A DNA stretch of 64,000 bases from Micromonospora peucetia (lineage in GTDB: Bacteria; Actinomycetota; Actinomycetes; Mycobacteriales; Micromonosporaceae): the NCBI RefSeq assembly GCF_900091625.1, contig NZ_FMIC01000002.1:5084001-5148000 (forward strand), in the 5' to 3' direction. This document shows positions 8,727 to 17,556 of this stretch, in pieces; position 1 is the first letter of the stretch; every line of letters begins with the position of its first letter. Both the position numbers and the translations under genes were made by a program. The notes below the pieces were generated by a model. That model saw only the letters and a list, made by a program, of their open reading frames with translations, made no database searches and was not told where the DNA came from.

Positions 8727-9698
8727 GTGGACGGGGCGCGGGTGGGGTTGGCGGTCGACGGGTTGCGGTCGGTGGCGTGGGCGGCGTTCGGGCGGGGGCT
8801 GCTCTCGGTCGAGCGGCTGACCGGCGGCACGAAGAAGGGTGTCTACCGGTTGACCCTGGACGACGGGTCCAGCGGCATCGCCTACGTGTGGCATCCGGCG
8901 GAGGACTACTGGCCGGCGGGGGCGGCACCGGAACCCGACGACCCGTTCGGGCATGCCACCGGGGCAGGGCTGTTCGTGGCGGCGCACCGGGAGTTCACCG
9001 CCGCCGGGGTGCGGGTGCCCCGGCTGTTGCTACACCCCACCGCGACCCTGCTGCCGGGCGAGGTGGCGGTGGTGGAGGACGTCCGGGGCGGCACCCTGCA
9101 AGATCTGCGCTCGCGCGACCCGCGACGGGCCGAAGCGGTGCTGGCCCGGCTCGGCGACGCTGTCCGGAGCATGCACGTCCGGCGTCGAGACGGGTCCGGC
9201 CGCCCGGGGCTCGACGGCCCGAAGGTGGGCCGATCGGTGCAGCGGATCATCTTCGACCGGGCGCTGCGGGACCTGGCCGAGGCCGCCACCCGGGTCGAGC
9301 GGATCGCCGCCGCGCGGGACCGTCTCGCCGCCGCCCTGGCCGAGCGGTACGCCGCCGTGGCGCCCCGTTCCCGCTACGGCCTGATCCACGGTGAACTCGG
9401 CCCGGATCACGTGCTCGTCGACGAGCGCGAACACCCGGTACTCGTGGACATCGAGGGCGCCATGTTTCTCGACGTCGAGTGGGAGCACGCGTTCCTCGAG
9501 TTGCGCTTCGGCGACGCCTACCCTGCGCTGGCCGTGGCCGATCTTGACGAGGCCCGGCTGCGCCTCTACCGGCTGGCGCTGCACCTGTCGCTGGTGGCGG
9601 GCCCGCTACGCCTGCTCGACGGCAACTTCCCCGACCGGGCCTTCATGCTCGGCATCGTCGAGCACAACACCACCCGTGCATTGGACCAGCTCGTCTGA
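8727..9698 (+). CDS. Aminoglycoside phosphotransferase-family kinase
   Basis: About 323 residues with the C-terminal Brenner-type motif LIHGELGPDHVLVD (H221) and the following metal-binding VDIEGAMF. In the first motif the usual catalytic HGD is HGE and the usual asparagine is histidine, a variant I associate with uncharacterised actinobacterial APH-like proteins. The family phosphorylates hydroxyls of small molecules (aminoglycosides, macrolides, sugars, choline). GTG 8727, with AGGAT about six bases upstream, is preferred. An in-frame GTG at 8616 would place the start inside the palindromic repeat. The start is therefore uncertain by about 110 bases. It stands alone, not coupled to the biosynthetic operon. 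Confidence 0.75.
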   Translation: MDGARVGLAVDGLRSVAWAAFGRGLLSVERLTGGTKKGVYRLTLDDGSSGIAYVWHPAEDYWPAGAAPEPDDPFGHATGAGLFVAAHREFTAAGVRVPRLLLHPTATLLPGEVAVVEDVRGGTLQDLRSRDPRRAEAVLARLGDAVRSMHVRRRDGSGRPGLDGPKVGRSVQRIIFDRALRDLAEAATRVERIAAARDRLAAALAERYAAVAPRSRYGLIHGELGPDHVLVDEREHPVLVDIEGAMFLDVEWEHAFLELRFGDAYPALAVADLDEARLRLYRLALHLSLVAGPLRLLDGNFPDRAFMLGIVEHNTTRALDQLV

Positions 9699-9832
9699 GC
9701 CGTCCCGGCCGAGCCGACCGTGAGGCTCGTTCGAATGAGGAGAACCGACAACCTGTTCGAACCTGTCCGACATCGACTTTCGCACGAACTCGTACAGGCA
9801 TATGCCGGGCGCTGCCTCTGTCGGCGTTAGTC

Positions 9833-9950
9833 GTGGTTTTCAGCCCGAAACCAACGGCAACGCTGGTCAACCGGTCGCGGCACGAGCGACACCGCCGCCC
9901 TGCGGTACGGCTCTGACCAGCGCTGCCGTTGATCTTTCGCTGGAAACTAC
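9833..9950. repeat. Imperfect 37-nt inverted repeat in a 398-bp gene-free region
   Basis: The region 9699-10096 has no convincing gene. Inside it, 9833-9869 and 9914-9950 are imperfect inverted copies, matching best over the inner half (CAACGGCA/GCGCTGGTCA against the opposite arm), with a 44-nt spacer. It could be a small mobile remnant or fold as a long RNA hairpin in the leader of the secreted protein at 10097. Base composition here is less GC-rich than in neighbouring genes. Confidence 0.5.
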
Positions 9951-10096
9951 GGCGAGGTCCGGTAGCCGTCAAGGCGGGCGTGTGCGGAACTGTTCCGCCC
10001 AGCTCAGACCCTTCCCTGCATCACCAGTTGCCAGTCAGGCTTGCCGCAGATCGATGTAAGAACCCTCTCAATCCGTCTCGTCCCAAGGAGGAGCAC

Positions 10097-10507
10097 GTGC
10101 AGAAACTGAAGCGGAGGGCGCTCGCAGTGGGCGCTGCCATCGCGTTCGGCGTCGCATCGGGTGCGGCACCGGCCAGCGCCTCAACGAACCAGGCACCGAA
10201 CTTCACACCGTCGAACGCCCCCATCGGCGCCCTGGCTGTCTGCGGTTGGACCCCTACGAGCAACGGCCTCGGGGGCGCCACCGTGACGAAGTCCATCCCC
10301 CTCAGGAACGGTCCGGGCCAAACCTGCGGCACCAGGGGCGACTACCTCAATGTGGGCCAGCGACTTGGCGGCTGGTGCCGGTTCCAGAATTCGGCGAACA
10401 ACTGGTGGTACTACGTCAGCACCGGAGGCGCGGCGCCGTACGGCTGGATTTACGGGGCGAACATCGAGGAGGAGGAGACGATCAAAACGCCCTGCACCGG
10501 CGGCTGA
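10097..10507 (+). CDS. Small secreted SH3-like protein with four cysteines
   Basis: 136 residues from GTG 10097, with AAGGAGG five to six bases upstream. The N-terminus is a Sec signal peptide: KLKRR, a hydrophobic AVGAAIAFGVASGAA, then PASAS as a probable cleavage site. The mature part contains VTKSIPLRNGPGQTC and GWCRFQNSANNWWYYV with GWIYGANI, the pattern of a bacterial SH3-type (SH3b) fold. Four cysteines in the mature chain could form two disulfides. Extracellular SH3-like domains often bind cell-wall material. The function is not known. A strong terminator follows. Confidence 0.8.
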   Translation: MQKLKRRALAVGAAIAFGVASGAAPASASTNQAPNFTPSNAPIGALAVCGWTPTSNGLGGATVTKSIPLRNGPGQTCGTRGDYLNVGQRLGGWCRFQNSANNWWYYVSTGGAAPYGWIYGANIEEEETIKTPCTGG

Positions 10508-10565
10508 CGTGGGTCGGTGCTCCGGCTGACGTGAGTCGAACGATTCGATGAGTTAGCGCGGATCC

Positions 10566-10602
10566 GTTGGGGTCTGCCCAGTTCTACCGGGCAGACCCCA
10601 AC
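10566..10602 (+). terminator. Intrinsic terminator hairpin
   Basis: Perfect 14-bp stem GTTGGGGTCTGCCC (10566-10579) with its complement at 10589-10602 and a 9-nt loop, 59 bases after the stop of the SH3-like gene. It separates the two small secreted-protein genes. Confidence 0.85.
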
Positions 10603-10756
10603 CGGGCGCCCTGAACACGTGCAGAAACTTTGAACACGCTTGGCGGCCTATCTCACCGCCCAGTCGACCGGCACGCCGCATCCGGGGGGTGAGCGGTCTC
10701 GGGCCATGCGCCTCGGCAATCGCCGCCAAGAACCTTAACTTGGAGGAGACAACAAA

Positions 10757-11179
10757 GTGATTAAGAAAGCCGCATCGGGCATCGTCGCTATGGCGGCCAC
10801 AGCCGCCGTGGTCAGTACACCTGGCATCGCCCAAGCACAAGCCATGGGCCAGGCAGCCGCAGCAACCTCTTGCTATGCAGTCGCGGACGAACCTTGGTAC
10901 AGGAGCCCGAGTGTCTACGCAACCGGCCACATCTACTGCAGCCCGTGGGCCGATGCCGAGATCAAAGTGACGATCACCGCAAACGGCGCCTCCAAGGGTT
11001 CGACTTCGACCGCCTACGCGGCCCCACACATCAGTGACACCGCAGTTGCCCAGAATTGGAGCGGCAACCAAGAGTGGTGCACCGTGGTGTCCGGCACCTA
11101 TTACTCCGGGGGAACTCCTACCCCGTCTACGACAGGGCGTGCGAGTCCGCTGGCTTCTAGTACCACGCCGTTCAGTTAG
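10757..11179 (+). CDS. Small secreted protein, probably frameshifted near the 3' end
   Basis: 140 residues from GTG 10757 with TTGGAGGAG upstream. It has a Sec signal peptide (KKAA, hydrophobic stretch, AQA). Mature cysteines are C39, C61 and C107. After GTYYSGG the frame runs into a low-complexity Thr/Ser/Pro tail. One extra base in the G run at 11108-11112 would instead give NSYPVYDRACESAGF and a TAG at 11158-11160. That ending looks far more like protein and supplies a fourth cysteine. So either one G was lost (mutation or sequencing error in a homopolymer) or the tail is real. No known domain was recognised. Like its upstream neighbour it is a small, secreted, disulfide-type protein. Confidence 0.6.
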   Translation: MIKKAASGIVAMAATAAVVSTPGIAQAQAMGQAAAATSCYAVADEPWYRSPSVYATGHIYCSPWADAEIKVTITANGASKGSTSTAYAAPHISDTAVAQNWSGNQEWCTVVSGTYYSGGTPTPSTTGRASPLASSTTPFS

Positions 11180-11223
11180 GCGTGGGCGAGGCTGGTCAAG
11201 GGATGTGTTGATCAGGAAGTGAG

Positions 11224-11284
11224 AAGCGGAGTTCCGGTATCAAGGTTTGTCACTCCAGGACAACCCCAACCAGGAACTCCGCTT
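11224..11284. repeat. Inverted repeat between convergent genes
   Basis: Perfect 12-bp arms AAGCGGAGTTCC (11224-11235) and GGAACTCCGCTT (11273-11284) with a 37-nt loop, between the secreted-protein gene and the convergent NB-ARC regulator. It may act as a bidirectional terminator or be the remains of a mobile element end. Neither is proven. Confidence 0.45.
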
Positions 11285-11359
11285 GGCTTATCAGATTGCC
11301 ATGACCCGTACGGTCACGGTAGCCGCAGGGCGAACGGTCCATCCGTACCACGCGTGCCT

Positions 11360-14011
11360 TCACATTCCAGCGGCCCGGACGGCCGACGCCTCGGCGCGGA
11401 TCCGGGACGAGGCGACCGGGTCACCCGCCAGGCGGTGCGCCTCGGCAAGGGTGTCGAGGCCGACGGCCAGCCAACTCCTCGCACCCACCCGCCGCCACAG
11501 GTCCACGGCGGCCTCCGCTCGTCGGCGGGCCTGTACCGGGCGGCCGGCGGCAAGCTGCGCCTCTGCCAGCGCGTACACCGTCGCCGCCTCACCCCACAGG
11601 TTGCCGAACTCGCGGTAGGTCCACAGACTCCTGGCCAGCAGCCGACGTCCCTCGGCGTGCTCGCCCTGGCGGACCAGGACGTCGCCCAGCCAGCAGTTGG
11701 CGTGGGTCGCGGAGAGCCGGTCGCCGAGGTCCTCGCTGATCGAGGCGGCCTGTCGGAAACAATCGGCGGCGATCGGGTAGGTGCCGAGGGCGCGGTGGCT
11801 CTGCCCCAGGCACCGCAACGCTTGGGCCTCACCGGGCCGGTAGCCAGCGGCCCGGCTCATTCCCAGACATTCCTCGAACCGTTGCCGGGCGGCGGCGACC
11901 CGCCCTTGTTCCAGGTCGATGACCCCGATGCCGTTGGTGGCGTAGACGAGGCAGTTGACATTGCCGACGGACCGAGCCAGATCGACGGCCTCTTCGAAGT
12001 GACGCACCGCCGGGTCGTACTGACCGAGCAGCCGGTGCACATACGCCAGGCCGGCGGTGGCGCTGGCCTGAAAGGCGAGATCCTGACCGTGGGCGAGCAG
12101 GAGGGCCTGTTCGAAGTGTTCCAGCGCCTCCGGGTACCGGTCCAGGATGGTGGTGAGCTCGCCGAGGCAGCGGTGGAGCTTGGCGGCGCTACGAAGGTCT
12201 GCTGCGTGCAGCGCGGCCTTGAGCGCCTGACCCTGGAGCCGTTCCCACTCGTCGAAGTGGCTGCGGACCTGGAAGAACGTGGTCAGCCCGGCAGCCAGCC
12301 CAGTGGCTGGCCCGGCGGCTGGCCCCGTTCCGGCGTCGTCGAGTGCCTGGTCGACCAGGGCGATGAGGAAGCGGCGCTCGTCGTCGAACCAGGCCACCGG
12401 ATCGGCGACAAACTGGTCGGTGTCTGTCGCCGGGAGCCGCCAGGACACCATCTGGGCCTGTGGGCCGCCCTGGAAGTCTGCCCCCAGGGCATCTGCGGTC
12501 AGGTCGGTCAGGTGCAGGCTCGCGCCGAGCAGTCGGGTGAGCGCCTCCGTCCGGCTCCGCCGTGGCACCTCCCGCTCCAGCAGTTCCCGGCCGAGCAGTC
12601 GCACGAGGTCGTGCAGGCGGTAGCGGAATCCACTGGCACCGACCGCTCCGATTTCGACAAGGTGCACCTCCACCAGGTCGTCGAGGATGGCTTCCGCGTC
12701 GGAGAGGGTGGTGTCGAGCAGCGCGGCCAGCGTCCACGCGGCGAAGTCCGGCCCGGGCGACAGGCTGAGCATCAGCAGGGCCTGCTGCGCTGTCGGGGTC
12801 ATTCCCCGGTAGGTGAGTTCGAGGCTGGCCCGTACGGCGACGTCACCGACGGCCAGTTCGTCGAGCCTGCGCTGCTCGTCGGCGAGCGCCTGGGCGACCT
12901 TGGTCAGCGGCCAGTGCGGTCGGGCGGCCAGCCGTGCCCCGGCCACCCACACCGCGAGGGGCAGACCGCTGCAGGTCTCCACGATGGACCGGGCCGCGGC
13001 GGGCTCCGCGGCGGCCCGCTCGCGACCCAACATCTCACCAAGCAGCGCAAGCCCTGCGGCCTGGTCGAGGGTGCCCAGGGACAGGCGGCGGCTGCCCAGG
13101 TCCGCCAGTGTGGTGCGGCTGGTGACGATGGCGGCGCACCGCCCGCCGTTCGGTAGCAGGTCGGTGACCTGCCGGGTGGTCGCCGCGTTGTCCAGGACTA
13201 TGAGCATCTGCCGCTGCGCCAGGAGGGTGCGGTAGAGGTGGATCCGGCTCATCAGCTCCGAGGGCACCGTGCCCCCGCGTACGCCGAGTGCGCGCAGAAA
13301 GGCACCGAGGACCGTGATCGGCTCCAGCGGCTCGTCACCGAACCCTCCCAGGTCGATGTAGAGCTGACCGTCCGGGAACTGCGCGGCGAGAAGGTGCCCG
13401 AGGCGTACCGCGAAGGCGGTCTTGCCAACGCCGGCCGGCCCGCTGATCAGCATTGTCACCGGCCCGGACGAGGTCAGGTCCAGCAGCCGAAGCGTCTCGG
13501 ACAGCTCGCCGTCCCGACCGACGAACAGCGGCAGGTCCGGTGGTAGTAGACAGGGGGCCACCTGCCGCGCGGCCGGCCCGTCCGGACGGGGGCCGGCGTG
13601 CGTGCCCGGCTCGGGCCCGGCGGGTGCCGCCGGGGACGCGGTCCCCGGCTCGGCGGACGGGCCGGGAGCCTGTTCCGGCATGCCCACAGCTGACACGAAG
13701 TGGTCGGACAGGGTCAACGCGCGGCGGGCTTCCACCCACTCCCGTACGGCCGCCGGATCGCCGCCGCAGGCCCGTACCAGGGCTGCGACCACCTCCTCCG
13801 ACGGCAGCGAGACCCGATTGAGCGAGGTCGCGACGGTGCTCGCCGGCAACTGGTCCCCGACCCTCCGCGCCCGCCGCTCAAGCGCCCGGTACGAGAGTCG
13901 GGACCAGGCCTTCACGCCGCGCAGCCGAGCGACGAACTCAGCTGCTGTCCTTGCCGCGCCGGGTCGGGGTAGTGGCGTCGTCACGGAACGCATTCTATCG
14001 ACGCCTATCAT
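11360..14011 (-). CDS. NB-ARC/TPR transcriptional regulator with N-terminal HTH-like segment (AfsR-related, no SARP domain)
   Basis: 883 residues. Residues about 20-100 look like the helix-turn-helix-like module common at the start of actinobacterial NB-ARC regulators (AAEFVARLRGVKAWS...). A Pro/Ala/Gly-rich linker follows. The ATPase core has Walker A GPAGVGKTAF (K197), Walker B MLIVLDNA and the sensor-like IVTSRTTLADLG. The C-terminal third consists of TPR repeats (LHRCLGELTTILDRYPEALEHFEQAL and similar). These STAND-type ATPases act as ligand- or partner-gated switches. Here DNA binding would be through the N-terminal module, since no SARP winged helix is present. A start six codons later at MRSV is equally possible. 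The monocistronic gene converges on the secreted-protein genes. Confidence 0.85.
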   Translation of the reverse strand: MIGVDRMRSVTTPLPRPGAARTAAEFVARLRGVKAWSRLSYRALERRARRVGDQLPASTVATSLNRVSLPSEEVVAALVRACGGDPAAVREWVEARRALTLSDHFVSAVGMPEQAPGPSAEPGTASPAAPAGPEPGTHAGPRPDGPAARQVAPCLLPPDLPLFVGRDGELSETLRLLDLTSSGPVTMLISGPAGVGKTAFAVRLGHLLAAQFPDGQLYIDLGGFGDEPLEPITVLGAFLRALGVRGGTVPSELMSRIHLYRTLLAQRQMLIVLDNAATTRQVTDLLPNGGRCAAIVTSRTTLADLGSRRLSLGTLDQAAGLALLGEMLGRERAAAEPAAARSIVETCSGLPLAVWVAGARLAARPHWPLTKVAQALADEQRRLDELAVGDVAVRASLELTYRGMTPTAQQALLMLSLSPGPDFAAWTLAALLDTTLSDAEAILDDLVEVHLVEIGAVGASGFRYRLHDLVRLLGRELLEREVPRRSRTEALTRLLGASLHLTDLTADALGADFQGGPQAQMVSWRLPATDTDQFVADPVAWFDDERRFLIALVDQALDDAGTGPAAGPATGLAAGLTTFFQVRSHFDEWERLQGQALKAALHAADLRSAAKLHRCLGELTTILDRYPEALEHFEQALLLAHGQDLAFQASATAGLAYVHRLLGQYDPAVRHFEEAVDLARSVGNVNCLVYATNGIGVIDLEQGRVAAARQRFEECLGMSRAAGYRPGEAQALRCLGQSHRALGTYPIAADCFRQAASISEDLGDRLSATHANCWLGDVLVRQGEHAEGRRLLARSLWTYREFGNLWGEAATVYALAEAQLAAGRPVQARRRAEAAVDLWRRVGARSWLAVGLDTLAEAHRLAGDPVASSRIRAEASAVRAAGM

Positions 14012-14153
14012 GCAGGGCTATCCGCATGGTTGGGCCAGCTCGCCTGAGCCGTGCCGTCAGTGTTGGTGGTGGCGGGGCGTGCGGTGGCGAGGGCCGCGCC
14101 GGCGTCGGTAGCGCGTGGTGACGACTCCACGTCGCAGGGAAGAGAGCAGGAAG

Positions 14154-14801
14154 TCAGGCGTTGTTGAGGTATGCGAGGACGGCGAGGACGCGGCGGTTGT
14201 CGTCGGAGGACGGGGGGAGACGCAGCTTGTCGAAGATGCTCGCGGTGTGTTTGCCCACGGCACTCTCGCTGAGGAACAGCCGCTGCGAGATGGCGGCGTT
14301 GGAACGCCCCTGAGCCATGAGTTCGAGGACGTCCCGCTCGCGCGGCGTGAGGCGGGCCAGGGGAGAGGCGGTGCCGCCGGCCGTCAGCAGCTTGGCGATC
14401 ACCTCGGGGTCCATCGCGGTGCCGCCCGACGCGACCCGGCGCACGGCGTCGATGAACTGGTCGGCGTTCAGGACACGGTCCTTGAGCAGGTAGCCGATCG
14501 CGCCGGCCCCGTCGGCCAGCAACTCCCGGGCGTAGAGCTGCTCGACGTGCTGGGACAGCACCAGCACCGGCAGGCCGGGGATGTCACGCCGGGCGGCCAG
14601 CGCCGCCTGGAGGCCCTCGTCGGTGAAGGTCGGTGGTAGCCGCACGTCGACGATGGCCACGTCGGGCCGGTGCCGGGCCAGGGCGGCACGCAGTGCCGGC
14701 CCGTCGCCGACGGCCTCGGCGAGGGTGAAGCCGTGGCTTTCGAGGAGCAGGACCAGTCCATCCCTCAGGATGTGGAGGTCCTCGGCAAGGACGACGCGCA
14801 C
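14154..14801 (-). CDS. NarL/LuxR-type response regulator
   Basis: 215 residues from GTG 14801, with GGAG five bases upstream. The receiver domain has the phospho-acceptor D52 in AIVDVRLPP, acidic pair near the N-terminus (LAEDLH) and the lysine in LLKDRV. The C-terminal LuxR HTH is LTPRERDVLELMAQGRSN. Its start lies inside the 3' end of the upstream kinase gene (37-nt overlap), so the two are translationally coupled. The divergent ABC exporter at 16822 is the natural target, through the palindrome at 16747-16770. Confidence 0.92.
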   Translation of the reverse strand: MRVVLAEDLHILRDGLVLLLESHGFTLAEAVGDGPALRAALARHRPDVAIVDVRLPPTFTDEGLQAALAARRDIPGLPVLVLSQHVEQLYARELLADGAGAIGYLLKDRVLNADQFIDAVRRVASGGTAMDPEVIAKLLTAGGTASPLARLTPRERDVLELMAQGRSNAAISQRLFLSESAVGKHTASIFDKLRLPPSSDDNRRVLAVLAYLNNA

Positions 14802-16690
14802 GGGATCTCCATGGTGACGACGGTGGGTCCGCCGGGCGGACTGTGCAGGGTCAGGGTCCCGTCGAATGTAGCGAGCCGCCGTTGGATGCCGCGCAGCCCG
14901 GTCCCCTTGGCCGGGTCGGCCCCGCCGGGACCGTCGTCGCTGACGACCATCCGGAGCACCCCGTCGCGGTACGACAGCGAGACCGAGATGTGAGCCGCGC
15001 AGCGGGCCGCGTTGGTGAGGGCCTCGCAGGTGACGAAGTAGGCGGCCGACTCGACCGGCGCGCCGAGCCGGCCGGGCAGGTCGACGTCCACGTCCACCGG
15101 CAGCGGTGTGTCGAGCGCGATCGCCCGGATCGCGTCGCCGAGTCCACGCTCGGCCAGCACCGGCGGATGGATGCCGCGTACCAGGTCGCGCAGCTCGGCC
15201 AGCGCGGCGGAAGACGTCTCCTGCGCCTGCTCCAGCACCCGCCGCGCCCGCACCGGGTCGGTCTCCATGAGCCGTGCGACGGCGGCCAGGCCGAGCCCGA
15301 CGGCGACGAGCCGGGCCTGGGCGCCGTCGTGCAGGTCGCGCTCGATGCGGCGCAGTTCGGCCGCCTGCACGTCGACGGCGTCGGCCCGGGTGGTGGCGAG
15401 GTGCGCGACCCGCGAGGCGAGCACGGTGGCCGCCGTAGGGGCGAGCAGGAGCCGGTCCCACGCCAGCCGCAGCCGCATCAACGGGCCGGCCAGGCCCAGA
15501 CCGAGCAGCGCCATGACCAGCCCGACGGGCATGCTCGCCCAGTCCGGAAACCACGGCGCGACGAGGCCGACGTGCTCGATGCCGAACCATAAATAGAACG
15601 GGGTGGCCCAGTAACCGGTGAACAGGCCGATCGGCACCGCCCAGCCCGCCCACGTCAGGGGCTGGCAGAACAGGCCGTAGAACCCGAAGCCGACCAGGAC
15701 CGCCGGGGCTAACGATAGCGGGGCCAGGACGACCGAGCCCAGTGACCACAGCTGGTCCCGCCAGGTGGCCGGGTCGCCGAACAGCCACCCAGGCCGCTGC
15801 GCTTGGACAGCCGCCGGGAGGTCGGTGTACAGGACCCGCCCGATTCGGTAGTTGCCGTCCTCGCCGGGGCTGGGCGACGGCGGGTATGGCCGGTACGGTC
15901 CGGGAAGGTCGCGGCCTGTCCACCGGCCGACTTGGCGCCGGTAGAGCTCCACCAGTGACCGCGTGACCGGCAGGGTGTACGGCAGCAGCCCGCCCCACGA
16001 CAGGGCTGCGGTGAGCAGGTTGAGTAGCAGGCCGCCGAAGGCGGCGAGCGACAGCCCGGCCAGGCCGGCCCCCCGCCAGGTCGCGGCCGACGTCCAGGTG
16101 ACCCATCGGCTGACCGCCGTCTGCGGCGGCTTCCCGGTCCCCAGCAGCACGCCGGCCCACAGCCCGTACGCCCGTAGCGCCCACGGCGCGAGCAGGAACG
16201 CGGCCACGACCGCCCCGACGCCCGCCGGCACCGACCAAGCGAAAGCCCAGGGGGGCGAGGCGAGCAGCAGCACACCGGCGGCGATCAGTGCGGGGGGCAC
16301 CAGGATCGGGACCGCGCCGGTGACCGGGGTGAGGATCAGCCACAGCCATTCCCGGGCGAGCGTCGGGTCTTTCGAGTGGTGCTCCAGCTTGAGCAGGAAC
16401 GCCGGCACTCGGGGCGACTTGTACAACGTGCCGTCGTGGGCGTACCAGCCGTCCTCGCGCCGGTGCGGTGTGGGTGGCGGCGACCGGACGGGGGCGGGGA
16501 GGTCGGCCCCAGCCCAGGCGCGGGCGAGCCGGCGAGCCAACGCGGTCAGCCGGAACTGGCCGGCGGTGGCGAGCGGATAGGCGATCACCATGGTGGCGCC
16601 GAGGACGAGGAAGTGCCCGTAGGCGAACCCGGCCACGCTCAGCACGACCAGGGCGACGCAGCGTGGTACGGCGAGTGCGAAGCGGGTCAC
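14765..16690 (-). CDS. Membrane sensor histidine kinase (HisKA_3) with duplicated sensor region
   Basis: 641 residues from GTG 16690; an upstream start would run into the promoter region. Several hydrophobic membrane spans precede a DHp helix with the phospho-acceptor H454 in ERDLHDGAQARL, then a HATPase domain with DDGPGG and GTGLRGIQRRL. The N-terminal half contains two related copies of a short extramembrane stretch, EDGWYAHDGTLY and EDGNYRIGRVLY, each followed by a membrane pair. This indicates an internal duplication of a putative-sensor module (Pfam 'Sensor'-like). It is coupled to the response regulator and divergent from an ABC-2 exporter, the usual layout of drug- or envelope-stress-responsive systems. 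Confidence 0.9.
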   Translation of the reverse strand: MTRFALAVPRCVALVVLSVAGFAYGHFLVLGATMVIAYPLATAGQFRLTALARRLARAWAGADLPAPVRSPPPTPHRREDGWYAHDGTLYKSPRVPAFLLKLEHHSKDPTLAREWLWLILTPVTGAVPILVPPALIAAGVLLLASPPWAFAWSVPAGVGAVVAAFLLAPWALRAYGLWAGVLLGTGKPPQTAVSRWVTWTSAATWRGAGLAGLSLAAFGGLLLNLLTAALSWGGLLPYTLPVTRSLVELYRRQVGRWTGRDLPGPYRPYPPSPSPGEDGNYRIGRVLYTDLPAAVQAQRPGWLFGDPATWRDQLWSLGSVVLAPLSLAPAVLVGFGFYGLFCQPLTWAGWAVPIGLFTGYWATPFYLWFGIEHVGLVAPWFPDWASMPVGLVMALLGLGLAGPLMRLRLAWDRLLLAPTAATVLASRVAHLATTRADAVDVQAAELRRIERDLHDGAQARLVAVGLGLAAVARLMETDPVRARRVLEQAQETSSAALAELRDLVRGIHPPVLAERGLGDAIRAIALDTPLPVDVDVDLPGRLGAPVESAAYFVTCEALTNAARCAAHISVSLSYRDGVLRMVVSDDGPGGADPAKGTGLRGIQRRLATFDGTLTLHSPPGGPTVVTMEIPCASSLPRTSTS

Positions 16691-16746
16691 GGGCCGAGTC
16701 TTCGCTTCACCGACCGCCGCCGCACTGGGGCAGGCTACCGACCAGG

Positions 16747-16770
16747 GGTGGGGCTGGGTACACCCCCACC
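16747..16770. promoter_or_regulatory. Candidate response-regulator operator upstream of ABC exporter
   Basis: A 24-bp interrupted palindrome with arms GGTGGGG (16747-16753) and CCCCACC (16764-16770), plus an inner TG/CA pair. It lies 52 bases before the ATPase start and between the divergent kinase and ABC genes. Position and symmetry suit a binding site for the LuxR-type regulator. Confidence 0.5.
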
Positions 16771-16821
16771 GGGCGGCTGGATCCATTCTCCGCGCCCGGT
16801 GAGATTCCTAGCGTTGTCGGC

Positions 16822-17556
16822 ATGTCAGTCATCGAGGTGCGGAACCTCCGCAAACAGTACGGCGACCAGGTGGCCGTCGCCGATGTGTCGTTGAGCGTGG
16901 ACGAGGGCGAGATCTTCGGGCTTGTCGGCCCGAACGGCGCCGGCAAGACCACCACCGTGGAGTGTGTCGAGGGGCTTCGGACCCCGGACTCGGGGACGGT
17001 GCGGGTGCTGGGGTTGGACCCGCGCCGGGACCGCGCGGCGGTGCGGCAGAAGCTGGGTATCCAACTCCAGGAGAGCCAGCTGCCGGACCAGATCAAGGTG
17101 TGGGAGGCCCTCGACCTGTACAGCTCGTTCTATCCGCACCCGGCCGACTGGCGGGAGCTGATGGACGAGCTGGGCCTGACCCCCAAGCGCAAATCGGTCT
17201 TCGCGAAGCTCTCCGGCGGCCAGAAGCAGCGGCTGTCGATCGCGCTCGCACTGGTCGGCAACCCGAAGGTGGCGATCCTGGACGAGCTGACCACGGGGCT
17301 GGACCCGCAGGCGCGGCGCGACACCTGGGAACTGGTCCGCCACGTCCGGGACCGTGGCGTCACGGTCGTGCTGGTGACCCACTTCATGGACGAGGCGGAG
17401 CGCCTCTGTGACCGGTTGGCGGTCGTCGCGGCCGGCCGGGTGGTCGCCGTCGACACTCCTCGCAACCTGATCGCCGGTGCCCGGGTGCCCGGCGTCGAAC
17501 GGCCCACCCTCGAGGACGCGATCCTCTCCCTCACCTCTGCCAGGAGCAACCGATGA
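16822..17556 (+). CDS. ABC exporter ATP-binding protein (DrrA-like)
   Basis: 244 residues from ATG 16822. Walker A is GPNGAGKTTT (K42), the signature LSGGQKQRLS, Walker B VAILDE followed by LTTGLDPQARR, and the H-loop VTHFMDEAE. This is the architecture of the ATPase half of drug/lipid ABC-2 exporters. No strong ribosome-binding site is seen, so the message may be leaderless or nearly so. It overlaps the permease start by ATGA. Expression is probably driven by the divergent two-component system. The substrate is unknown; self-protection or envelope stress are both plausible. Confidence 0.93.
   Translation: MSVIEVRNLRKQYGDQVAVADVSLSVDEGEIFGLVGPNGAGKTTTVECVEGLRTPDSGTVRVLGLDPRRDRAAVRQKLGIQLQESQLPDQIKVWEALDLYSSFYPHPADWRELMDELGLTPKRKSVFAKLSGGQKQRLSIALALVGNPKVAILDELTTGLDPQARRDTWELVRHVRDRGVTVVLVTHFMDEAERLCDRLAVVAAGRVVAVDTPRNLIAGARVPGVERPTLEDAILSLTSARSNR

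Noticed and set aside
11221..11320. Possible transposase remnant around the inverted repeat
   Set aside because: Only a few residues look transposase-like and no longer frame or target duplication supports it; kept as an inverted repeat only.
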